Below are positions 1 through 7,857 of a DNA stretch of 15,568 nucleotides, piece by piece. A program made the position numbers and the translations under genes. Below the pieces are notes generated by a model. It saw only the letters and a program-made list of their open reading frames with translations. It was not told the origin of the DNA and searched no databases. How positions within the stretch are numbered: the first letter of the stretch is position 1; every line of letters begins with the position of its first letter. Source of the stretch: Ettlia oleoabundans (Eukaryota > Chlorophyta > Chlorophyceae > Chlamydomonadales); NCBI GenBank assembly GCA_019693395.1, contig JAAMXP010005533.1:1-15568 (forward strand). Direction: 5' to 3'.

Positions 1-15
1 GGGCGGGTGGGTGGG
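1..15 (+). other. G-quadruplex-type motif, probably the 5' end of an intron
   Basis: Four GGG runs separated by single bases (C, T, T) form a minimal-loop G-quadruplex pattern. The same GGGCGGGTGGG wording follows the intron donor at 15478, so the window probably opens just inside an intron of the Lifeguard-type gene. No coding sequence of that family is visible between here and 176. The intron assignment is inference. Confidence 0.45.
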
Positions 16-176
16 CAGGTGGTGGAACGTTGTTTGGCTGTGGTGCAGGTTTAAAGATATGATAACCTGTTAACTTTTGGTGTGATGTGCATGGTGGTGG
101 TGGTTGCGCACGGCGCTGCCCATGGTATCTTGGTGCGCCCCCTCAATGCCACCCACACGCCACCCATTGGCTGCAG

Positions 177-412
177 CCATCACCATCTACCTGGACATCA
201 TCAACTTGTTTCTGTGAGTTGCCTCAGCAGCAGCCTGCCAGCCATGCATCAGATAACCACCTGCCTGGGTATCTGCTTCTTTCCCAGGTGCTGTAGCAGA
301 ATCACCTGAAACCTGTTGGCTCGGTGCATGGGGGAGCCAACTGAGCGGAGGCTGCTTCCCATGCCTATGCAGGTACATCCTGCGCCTACTTGGCGAGCAG
401 CGCCGCGATTGA
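177..412 (+). CDS. Lifeguard/TMBIM (Bax inhibitor-1 superfamily) membrane protein, C-terminal exons only
   Basis: Two exons are visible: 177-213 and 373-412. The 159-bp GT-AG intron lies at 214-372 (donor GTGAGT, acceptor atgcag). Joined, they read (A)ITIYLDIINLFL then YILRLLGEQRRD and stop TGA at 410-412. The YLDIINLFLYILRLLG string is the seventh transmembrane segment typical of the Lifeguard/GRINA/TMBIM branch. The BI-1 proper branch has a different, Lys-rich tail. These are multi-pass ER/Golgi membrane proteins linked to Ca2+ leak and cell-death control. The Asp in YLDIIN sits where bacterial YetJ relatives carry one of their pH-sensing aspartates. Upstream exons lie left of the window. 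The exon begins in phase 2 (CC completes a codon begun in the missing exon). Identification rests on about 25 residues, but they are among the most diagnostic of the family. Confidence 0.8.
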
Positions 413-520
413 CAGCCTCACGCGGTGAACAGACCACAGCCCATCCTGCTGTGCCACCCTACGGCTGCTTTCAGGACACCGCCCAGTTGCTCTTCACTAG
501 TTGCTCTCCACTACTGCGTC

Positions 521-525
521 TGTAA
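521..525 (+). terminator. TGTAA polyadenylation signal (Lifeguard-type gene)
   Basis: TGTAA on the + strand lies 109 bp after the stop codon at 412. A second + strand TGTAA at 610-614 could be an alternative. TGTAA is the usual chlorophyte poly(A) signal. Confidence 0.5.
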
Positions 526-532
526 TTGTTTG

Positions 533-537
533 TTACA
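533..537 (-). terminator. TGTAA polyadenylation signal (fibrillarin)
   Basis: The + strand reads TTACA, giving TGTAA on the minus strand about 450 nt after the fibrillarin stop at 986. It is the only minus-strand TGTAA I see between the two convergent stop codons (413-985). It implies a fibrillarin 3' UTR of roughly 460 nt and a 3' end that overlaps that of the opposing gene. Confidence 0.5.
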
Positions 538-985
538 TGCTTTGGTGTTTGGGTCTTTTTCAATGGCCGCAATTTTGTTTCGCATTGTCAGCGCAACACG
601 CAATGCGCCTGTAACCGCCCAGCATTGGAGCAGCAGTCAATGACCGAAAAGTCAAAGTTTTGCCTGCCGCTGTAGTTGACTGTGTGCTGCAAACCCAAGA
701 AATGGCTGCTTCGGAGCAGAACAGGGGGGTGTCACAGTTGCGAATGCAACACAGACGAGTTGATATGTGGAGGAGCCTGGCAGGTCAAAGGAGGAGGCTA
801 AATAGTGTGAACATAGACATCTACAGCAGGAAGCAAGGGAAGAGAGGAAGCAAACAAAGAGAAAAAGCGTCACAAAGTTGTAGTGGAATATGCAAACTGG
901 GAGACTAGGAAGGGGATGGCAGGAGCAGAGGCATGAGCAGGCTGCTACCGTGCTGGTGCTGGTGATGCACCGCTTACGCTCCCGC

Positions 986-3316
986 TCATTGCTCCTTCTT
1001 CTTCTGCGGCCGATAAACGCCCACCACCACCGCGTGATCACGTTCATATGGCTCAAGCGTGACCTGCAGTGAATGAGGCACAACCATGAAAAGGAAGCCG
1101 CGTCCGCAGCAGGGTGGGGCATGGTTAGTTTCGATGACTGATTGCCGGCAACTACATGAACGCAGTCAAGCAGGTGCAGCACAGAAGACGTGCTGTGCTT
1201 GGCTGTGTCTGGTGTCAATTTGCCTGTCAGAGTCATGGAAGCAGGTTCACGCACGCCGCCCCTCAGTGTGCGCCGCATGGGCGTGCGGGGCAGGCATCGA
1301 TGTGTGTAACGGGTCTTCATTCAGGCATGCACCCGGTGCAGCACAGGGAAAAGCAGCAGCTGGCAGTAAAGCAGCAGCGGTTGCCAGAAATGTGAAAGCA
1401 GCATGGCAGCTCACACAAGACAAGAAAGCATGCAAAGCCATAGCAGCTGAATTGCAGTGCTCAACAGCACATGCGTTCGCACCTGCTCCTTGGGTTTGAG
1501 CTGCTGCTCCTGCAGCTTCTTGACCTCACGTGCAAACACGGCCTCGGGCGGCGCGGTGGAGTCGATGCAGGAGGCCTTGATGGAAATAACAAAGAACCCG
1601 CCGTTCTTGAGGAAGTACTGGGAGTTGAGGCCAACAATACGTGCCTGCAACACGTGTTGAAGGTTGTGCATATTGCTGAGGGTGGAAGGTGTAGTATGTG
1701 TTGCTCTGAACCTGTTGGGATTGCTGCCTTGAGATGCATCAGGAGCGAAGCAGACTGCCGACACAGAATGTGCTAGATTGAACCGCACTGCCTCCTGACA
1801 GGGCATGGCAGGAGCACAGGTTGCTCTTATCTTGAACTCATATGAGCTGGTGCAGCAGCAGCTCGCCTGATCTGGCTGTGCCACATCAGCAAACACTACG
1901 TCCACCATGGGCACCAGCATGCGGTACTTCTGTGGGTGGCGTGCGTCCTCAATGATGGGAATTACGTTGGGCCGCTTCTTTGCCATGTTGACCAGGTCAC
2001 GGCCGCTGCACCCCGAGCAGAAGCGGGGGAAGGTAGACACATCAGGGTAGAAAGGGATCAACGGGGGAAGGGGGGTGGAGGGCAGCAAGGGCCGAATTCA
2101 AATTGCCTGCCTAACTGCTGCATGTCGCGCTCCCTCTTTGCCAGCCACCTCGCACCACCAGAGCCACCCACTCGTGCAGCCTATCAACCACCTGCGGTGT
2201 GAGAACTCCACTGCGTAGACGGAGCCCTCGGGCCCCACAACATCCGACACGTGGCTCACAGAGGTGCCCGATGCGCCGCCCAGGTAGAGCACCTTGGCGC
2301 CAGGCTTCACGTGGATGTTGTCCACACCTGCCAGCACAGCAGCCGCAAGCTTGGAGCGGAAAGGGTTCCACACGCGGTACTCAATCTTGTCACCGCCCTC
2401 CTGCAGCGGTTGGAAATGATACAGGAGGGACCACGCATGATGCGCGCTGCAAGAAGGACGCTGTGCCGAATGGCATGACGGCCATAATGCAATATTACGG
2501 GTGCTAGAAAGCATACAAATGCGTGGATGCAAGAAACAGCGATCTCCAAAGCCGGGCCACTGTGGCCCTGACAAGCCCCATGCAACCCTCCACTGCTCTA
2601 GTCACTCGCACACCTGCCCTACCTTTGCTCCCCGCAAGGACGCGTTTGTGCAAGAGCTCAAGCGATACGTATGCAAATTCCAACCACCAGCCCACCCACC
2701 TGCTCCACCGAAATGCGCTTCTCTCCATAAACGCTCTCCCCGGGCACCATATTACGGGTGACCAGGGCATCCTCCTTTCCGCGCGCAATGAAGATGCCAG
2801 CGTGACGATGCTGCTCCACTACAACCTTGGAACCGCCCCTCATGCCGCCACGACCGCCACCGCGGCCCCCACCGCGGCCACCGCCCCTGCCGAAGCCCCG
2901 CCCGCCCTTCTGCACTCCACCACGGCCGCCACCGCGTCCACCGCGGCCGCCATCCCTCCCACCGCCGCCAAAACGGCCTGCCTCACAAGGGGTAGGAATA
3001 TGGGGAGTAGTAGGAATATGGATTACCGAGCTGTCCACACGGAAGGACACCATCGTCACCGTCGTCGGTGTCTTCCTGGTGGCTCGGCAGCCGGTGGCAG
3101 CAAGCAGGGGCCTTAGGGCGTGTCGCCGGGCTCTTGCGATTGACTTTCTGTTGTGTGGAAACACTCTGCGTCAGTCTGTGCCCACTTCCAGCAGTCCGCA
3201 TGCCTGTTCTGGTATTATGCATGCAAGTGCAGCCGCCTCTGCTCACCGCCACCGCCTCTCCCGCCACCTCCACGGCCGCCACCACGGCCACCGCCGCCGC
3301 GCCCGCCGAATGGCAT
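986..3316 (-). CDS. FBL: Fibrillarin, box C/D snoRNP rRNA 2'-O-methyltransferase
   Basis: Exons (minus strand, 5' to 3'): 3316-3247, 2977-2700, 2400-2192, 2005-1867, 1644-1483, 1063-986. They total 936 nt, or 311 aa plus TGA; all junction phases agree. Residues 4-72 are a Gly/Arg-rich (GAR) domain split by intron 1. The methyltransferase domain follows, with GEKRISVE before exon 3. It contains [20 protein letters not shown]-binding [17 protein letters not shown] (153-169), YAVEF (178-182), ADVAQPDQ (225-232), VISIKA (251-256) and the C-terminal [16 protein letters not shown] followed by QKKKEQ. Length and motif order match fibrillarins of plants and animals. It acts in the nucleolus with NOP56/NOP58/15.5K, guided by C/D snoRNAs, and also methylates a histone H2A Gln in several eukaryotes. 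The start ATG at 3316 begins MPFGGRGGG. Introns 1, 2, 3 and 5 are GT-AG. Intron 4 has a GC donor. Confidence 0.96.
1645..1866 (-). other. FBL: GC-AG intron 4 of fibrillarin, in-frame and stop-free
   Basis: Exon 4 ends at the codons for AQPDQ (CAG) and the next bases are GCGAGC. Exon 5 resumes with the conserved ARIVGLN after acceptor gttgcag. The donor is therefore GC, not GT, and no GT nearby would keep the conserved residues. The intron is 222 nt (74 codons) and stays open in the fibrillarin frame. Retention would insert 74 residues next to the catalytic loop, which is unlikely to be a normal product given how conserved that loop is. Confidence 0.8.
2832..2977 (-). repeat. FBL: GGC/CGT-type repeat coding the fibrillarin GAR domain
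   Basis: Imperfect tandem GGC-GGT/GGC-CGT units encode RGG/GGRGG repeats (residues 24-72). They continue across intron 1 into exon 1 (3247-3316). On the opposite strand this gives a long artefactual Pro/Arg-rich frame. RGG repeats in fibrillarin are normally arginine-methylated and drive nucleolar phase behaviour. Confidence 0.85.
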
Positions 3317-3514
3317 GCTGAGTTGCTGTCTAGAGGCAGGCAGATGCGGGGTTTGGTACCGCTTGGGTTCAACAACTCCTCACAATGCTACTCGGCACAA
3401 CTTAAGCTCGATAGTTATGATTGTCTGAGCCTGCGCACTGGAAGAAACTCCCCGCCACGAGTGTCTGCCACGAGTGCAGCCGGGGTCCCTTTGTGCTTTG
3501 CATGCTACTGTTTA
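3317..3514 (-). promoter_or_regulatory. Fibrillarin 5' leader/promoter with a 10-bp direct repeat
   Basis: This is the region between the CLPP poly(A) signal (3515-3519) and the fibrillarin ATG; both genes are transcribed leftward. Within it, GCCACGAGTG occurs twice, at 3454-3463 and 3467-3476 (CACTCGTGGC on the minus strand). The 13-bp period is slightly more than one helical turn, and the pair lies 138-160 bp upstream of the ATG. A regulatory role is inferred from position and spacing only. I see no clear TATA box. Confidence 0.3.
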
Positions 3515-3519
3515 TTACA
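3515..3519 (-). terminator. TGTAA polyadenylation signal (CLPP)
   Basis: The + strand TTACA gives TGTAA on the minus strand, 111 bp beyond the proposed CLPP stop at 3630. This leaves under 200 bp between the CLPP 3' end and the fibrillarin ATG. Confidence 0.5.
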
Positions 3520-3629
3520 TTGCTGTTAAAGATAGGGACTGTATGACCTGCGAAGCACCCAACGCGTCACTGGGCTACGGCGGCGAGGGCTGAGCTGCAG
3601 TGCTTCTATTGTAGCGAGAGCTGAGTCTC

Positions 3630-5750
3630 TCAGTTACCCGTCGACACCTTTTCTGTGTGGGGCTCCAACGGTTTGATGAACCTGCACATTACCAGGCGTG
3701 TTGACACTTGGCAATATGCAGGCAAGGGGAACAACCACCTGGTGCAGAATCGCACTTCGCTTTTATGGCAAGTGCTTGTTCCCTACCTGCTTGGCAACTT
3801 GCCCAGTTGCGATGCCACACCAAGATTCCACACACGACATTTAGCGCCCTGCGCAACAACTTACTCCTTTGACGCAGCCCAGCGGCGCGTTCACAAGTGG
3901 CCACCTACTTGCCCAGCAGCCACCCGCCCATCCTGTGCTGCCCTTCCCGCACTCGTCTGGCAACCCACCTGCTGCCGCGGCTGCCATCCATGAAGTCTTC
4001 ATCTCCCCAGTTGACGTACTGCTCCTTGGTCTTGGGGAAGGCACGGGTGGAGCCTTCCACGCGGAACACAGCCTCGTCACCACCCACAATGTGGTCAATC
4101 AGGCCATACGACTTGGCCTCCAGTGGAGACATGTAGCGATCGCGGTCAGTGTCCTCCTCAATCTGCAAGTGAAATATGGCAGTGATATTTGCTGCCATAC
4201 AATGAGATAAGTGCCCAGTGCAAGCATAGCGGCAAAGCCTGCCGCCAGGCCCAAAACAAGGCAGCAGTACGAAGACCCTCAGTGACGTAGGGAGACAAGG
4301 GAACATAGCCAGCTAGCTGCATGACAACAGGATTGATACACTGCCATCAAACTTTCATCAAATGGAGGTGCTTTGTTGCCAGCAGCTCCTATACCAAGCC
4401 CATCAATTTTGCCACGATTGACCAAAAGTCAGCCATGCCTCACCCTGACCAGTGCTGACACCTGCGTGGACGCCGAAGCAGCCCAACCGCAGCTGCAGCG
4501 CACATGCGCGTTCCCACCTTCTCAATTGGCTGCCCCGTGTACTCTGCCATGATGCGGTTCAGGTTTGCCTTGTGGTACATGATCTCCTTCGCCTGAATCT
4601 CAATGTCCACGGCAGCACCTGAGGCGCCACCCAGCGGCTGGTGGATCATGATGCGCGCGTTGGGCATGGAGTAGCGCTTGCCCCTGGTTCCTGCACCAAG
4701 CAGGAAAGCGCCCATGGAGGCGGCCAGGCCGAAGCAGTAGGTCTGCACGTCGGCGCGGCACATCATCATGGCGTCGTAGATGCCCATGCCCGCAGTCACG
4801 CTGCCGCCTGGAGAGTTGATGAACAGCTTGATGTCCTGCAAAATCACAGTGCGATGGCAGGGCTAAGCACCGTGGCGCAAATGCTGGAAGCAAATGGGCT
4901 GGGCAGACCAGTTGTATATGCAGAAGAGGCAAGAGATGCCACAGGTCACCACTCAAACAGGCAGACATTGGGAGCGACCGGTTTTTGGACTGCTTTGGGA
5001 ATATCGCCTGCTGCCCTGCTTACATTACGCAAAACCTTTTCAAGTGCCTTAAGCCTACCTTACTGGGGTCCTGGGCATCCAGCAGCAGCAGCTGGCTGAT
5101 GATGGCATCTGCGCTGAAGTCGTTGACCTGCAGCGTGGCAAGAAGTGCTGTGCCAGTAAACGTGTGGTGAAACGCCCTGCCAGTGTTTCTCCTAGAGATG
5201 AAGGCATGATTTGCAGTGCTGCATGCAATGGCTGCCAGCAATGCATGCTAGCAGCACCAGCCCGCCAGGCTGAGTGATGTGGGAACACAGCAGCGTCGCC
5301 CTTGGTGTCGCACCTCGCCGCCAAAGAACACGATTCGTTGCCGCAGTAGCAGACCAAAAGGATCGCCTGCCATGTCCTGAGTCCTGCAGAATGATTTAGA
5401 AACCCGTGCACGCATTGCCGGATCAGCCAGGGGTTTACCGCGAGGCGTGACAGGGCGGCAGTGGCGGGTGCCCCACGGGCGGCGAGGGAAGGTGCTGGTG
5501 AATGATGTGCCGCCCTGGAGCAACAGGGGAATGTCAAGTTTAACGCCCTCACATACCTAGGGGGCATCATTGGCTGCTGGCTGGCGATAACCAGAGGCGA
5601 GGACTCCTGGCTTTGTGCGGAGCAGGTCACTCTTCTGGAGGCCCGCCACTGTGCCGAGACTGCTGCTGCTGGTGCCTTTTGCACACCGCTGACAGCCAAC
5701 GAGCTGCTGGCCCTGCAGCGGCCGAGCTGCATTGTGGCGACGGAGGCCAT
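3630..5750 (-). CDS. CLPP: Chloroplast ATP-dependent Clp protease proteolytic subunit (catalytic ClpP)
   Basis: Exons (minus strand): 5750-5557, 5383-5314, 5127-5059, 4835-4518, 4162-3969, 3681-3630. They total 897 nt, 298 aa. All introns are GT-AG and all phases match. Residues 1 to about 50 (start [12 protein letters not shown]) are Ser/Ala/Arg-rich and poor in acids, like a chloroplast transit peptide, possibly cut near VTCSA. The ClpP fold starts at [18 protein letters not shown]. The serine-protease triad is present: Ser151 in [10 protein letters not shown], His176 in IMIHQPLGG, and Asp225 in DTDRDRY (spacings 25 and 49, as in E. coli ClpP). So this is a catalytic P-type subunit, not an inactive ClpR. 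It forms part of the stromal ClpPR core that degrades unfolded proteins delivered by ClpC. A C-terminal extension follows [14 protein letters not shown]. The last exon is the least certain: without the final intron the frame would stop at 3905. Which nuclear paralogue (CLPP3/4/5) it is cannot be settled by eye. The upstream GTG at 5780 is not used as a start; ATG at 5750 is the first in frame. Confidence 0.93.
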
Positions 5751-6038
5751 CCCTGCCGTGTCCTCTGCTACTGCTTGCACGACCTGGTTGCCCTGAATCC
5801 CGTATGTAATGGTGTTGCTGTGATGTAAGATGACCGTGTTCCTGAGTGGGTAATGTGTACCTCAGTCCCGCACTGTACTTCGCTTGCAGCTAAACGTCTC
5901 ACTTCTTCCATTGTAGCCATCATTGCACCTTCCTGGGACCACAGGATCAACCAGCGTGCCCGCCTTGAGGACCCTCCCACACAACCAGCTGTCGTGAACA
6001 GTCGACACCACACCTGACCTCCTGTGCTGCGCGAGGCT
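5751..6038. promoter_or_regulatory. Divergent promoter between CLPP (-) and UBE2S (+)
   Basis: This 288-bp gap separates two start codons that point away from each other, so both 5' UTRs and promoters must fit here. I see no convincing TATA box or repeated motif. A TGTAA at 5824-5828 has no gene to its left on the + strand and is taken as chance. Confidence 0.6.
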
Positions 6039-7385
6039 ATGGAGTCGCTGTCGCGGGAGGCGCTTAGCAAACTGGCCAAGGACGTCAAAGACCTGGCCCA
6101 GAACGCCATTGACGGTGTCAAGGTGGGGCCTCGCGCTCGTCACAAACCAGGGGTTGTGCGAAATGGTTGGGAAATGATCGCAGGGGCATACGGCACGCCA
6201 ATGCGCTGCCGATAGTGCCCCAGAGATGTTTAGAATCGACGTCACCACCATCTTGTGGTGATGTCTGCAGGTTGTGGTGAACGACGACAACCTTGCAGAC
6301 ATCCAGGCAGAGTATGAGGGCCCAGGTATGATCCGGATGAACTGGCAGAGTCTTCCAGTTGGCCCCGCAGTTTTTACTCAAATATCCTGCCACCAGCGCC
6401 CCAACAACAGTAGCGCAATGCTCCCCCACCTTACTTGCCTGTGTGCAGCTGGCACACCGTTCGAGGGCGGCGTGTTCCGCATGCGGCTGGCTATTAGCTC
6501 TGAATTCCCCAGCATGCCACCCAAGGGTGCGTTCACAGCCTTGCATCATTAGCATTGCTGCTTGTATATGCGAGCTTCTGCTGCACCTTGAGACGCTAGC
6601 ACCCAGCTTACCTTGAGAACGTTCAACAGCACCTGCACCAGCTGTGCGAGATTGCCTGCTGACAATCTTGCCAGCACCAAACCGTCCAACATGTGATTTC
6701 CCATGCAAACCAGCCGTCTTGCATTGTCCGCTGCAGGTTACTTCCTGACCAAAATCTTCCACCCCAACGTAAGCTCTTCCGGCGAGATCTGTGTCAACGT
6801 GCTCAAGCGCGACTGGCGGCCTGACCTAGGCTTGCGCCATGTGCTCACCGTGATCCGCTGCCTGCTGATAGAGCCCAATGCAGAGTCAGGTGGGTGAAGG
6901 CGGGGCCACTGGGGTGGTGGCTGCCAGCAGCGAGCAGCGGTGCGTCTCGAGCTGGATCCCTAATGCTCTGTTGTTGAGCCCCGCCTGCTGGTTGTTGTAT
7001 TGGAAGGATGCAGGTCTCATTCGTGAGTCTGACTGTTTTGGCGCACCATCGCCAGTTGCCCATGCTCGTTTTTATTGCACTTTGTTGTTGTATGCCTGCA
7101 GCGCTGAATGAGGAGGCCGGCAAGCTGCTGCTGGAGGGATTTGAGGAGTTCGCCAGAAAAGCGCGGCTTATGACCAGCATTCACGCCAAAAAGCCTTCCG
7201 TCCTGACGGCAGCCGGCGGTGCTAACGCAGTCAATGCCGATGGCATCTCTTCAGCAGCCACCGATGCCAAGCCGTCTTCTGCAGCGTCAGGCTCTGCTGC
7301 TGCTGCCCCGGCTGGGGCGGCCAAGTCCAGTAAGACAGCAGCAGCCAAGCTGGCAGAAAAGAAGAAGAGCCTGAAGCGGTTGTGA
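6039..7385 (+). CDS. UBE2S: Ubiquitin-conjugating enzyme E2 S-type (UBE2S/UBC22), K11-chain-elongating E2 of the APC/C
   Basis: Exons: 6039-6122, 6271-6325, 6449-6526, 6737-6889, 7102-7385. They total 654 nt, 217 aa, stop TGA. All introns are GT-AG and all phases agree. The UBC fold runs from about residue 5 to 150. It shows [34 protein letters not shown] (HPN at 81-83), the catalytic Cys91 in [12 protein letters not shown], and [18 protein letters not shown] followed by [12 protein letters not shown]. This wording is specific to UBE2S rather than other E2s. A roughly 60-residue Ala/Ser/Lys-rich linker follows and ends in KKKSLKRL at the very C-terminus. In animal UBE2S the same position carries a Leu-Arg-Arg-Leu tail that docks on the anaphase-promoting complex. 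Plant orthologues are called UBC22. Role: extension of Lys11-linked ubiquitin chains on mitotic substrates in nucleus and cytosol. The start ATG at 6041-6039 region (6039-6041) gives [11 protein letters not shown]; the upstream frame has no other ATG. Confidence 0.95.
6326..6448 (+). other. UBE2S: UBE2S intron 2, 123 nt, in-frame and stop-free
   Basis: Donor GTATGA and acceptor gtgcag flank 123 nt that stay open in the coding frame. An unspliced message would insert 41 residues between EGP and AGTPFEGG in the E2 core. Family conservation across this junction shows the sequence is normally removed. Confidence 0.75.
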
Positions 7386-7857
7386 TGGCCCCCGCTTTGT
7401 TGTTTGTGCCGCGTGGCAGCCAGCAGTGTGGCTTACAACTGGCGCCTGTGTCCTAGCCTGCCACTTTTCCGTCCCACACCTGGGACCCAGCACTGACCCC
7501 ATCTTTTTGGGCCTTGTGCCTCGTTGTGTGTTTCCTTAAGCTTTCACTGTTCCTTCGTTTTCTCTGCCGCTTCCGTCCCCCGCTTTGCTGCTCGTGCTGT
7601 GGTTGTGCTGTACCCTGCCTCTACAGTCGTGGCCTCTCCTCTCCCTGCAGCTTTCGTCGTACCCTGTCACCCAGCCAGGCAGCTCCATCAACTGAATTGA
7701 TTGTATGACACAACGTCTCATTTCATGATAATGTTTCTCGTGCCGCAATGATGTTGTGCACACCCATGGCCTTGCGCCTGTTGACACATGACTTGGTAAA
7801 CATGGGCTTTACAAGGATGGGGGGTTCCATGGGCCTCGTGGGAGCAGGCAATCAGCT
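7386..7857. other. Convergent 3' UTR region between UBE2S and the decarboxylase
   Basis: This 472-bp stretch lies between two facing stop codons. It is pyrimidine-rich on the + strand (7500-7680). I find no TGTAA on the + strand for UBE2S; TGTAT at about 7701 might be a variant. For the minus strand there are two TGTAA candidates, at 7809-7813 and 7433-7437; the latter would lie inside the UBE2S 3' UTR. No gene or RNA is seen. Confidence 0.55.
7809..7813 (-). terminator. TGTAA polyadenylation signal (decarboxylase)
   Basis: TGTAA on the minus strand lies 45 bp after the TAG stop at 7858. It would give an unusually short 3' UTR. A distal alternative sits at 7433-7437. Confidence 0.4.

Larger units (their letters stand above)
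413..985. other. Convergent 3' UTR region
   Basis: This is the 573-bp gap between the stop codons of the Lifeguard-type gene (+) and fibrillarin (-). It holds the opposing poly(A) signals and no open frame that resembles a protein. The short ORFs on both strands are low-complexity and frame-inconsistent. I see no RNA gene or repeat here. Confidence 0.6.

Noticed and set aside
652..1320. 222-aa minus-strand open frame
   Set aside because: It crosses the fibrillarin 3' UTR, last exon and intron 5 in another frame, is Cys/Ser/Leu-rich without any domain, and conflicts with the clear [16 protein letters not shown] exon.
2554..2568. Short perfect inverted repeat GGGCCA-CTG-TGGCCC
   Set aside because: A 6-bp stem inside fibrillarin intron 2 with no poly-T or context; expected by chance.
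2658..3164. Minus-strand frame running from fibrillarin intron 1 into exon 2
   Set aside because: It could suggest an alternative first exon, but the intronic part is not GAR-like. The spliced MPFGGRGGG start gives a normal fibrillarin N-terminus.
1064..3246. Intron-encoded box C/D snoRNA in fibrillarin, as in some plants
   Set aside because: I looked for a RTGATGA C box paired with a CTGA D box on the minus strand in the introns and found no convincing pair. A covariance-model search would be more sensitive.
2523..3321. Long + strand Pro/Ala/Arg-rich frames
   Set aside because: They are the complement of the GGC/CGT repeats that code the fibrillarin GAR domain; low complexity only.
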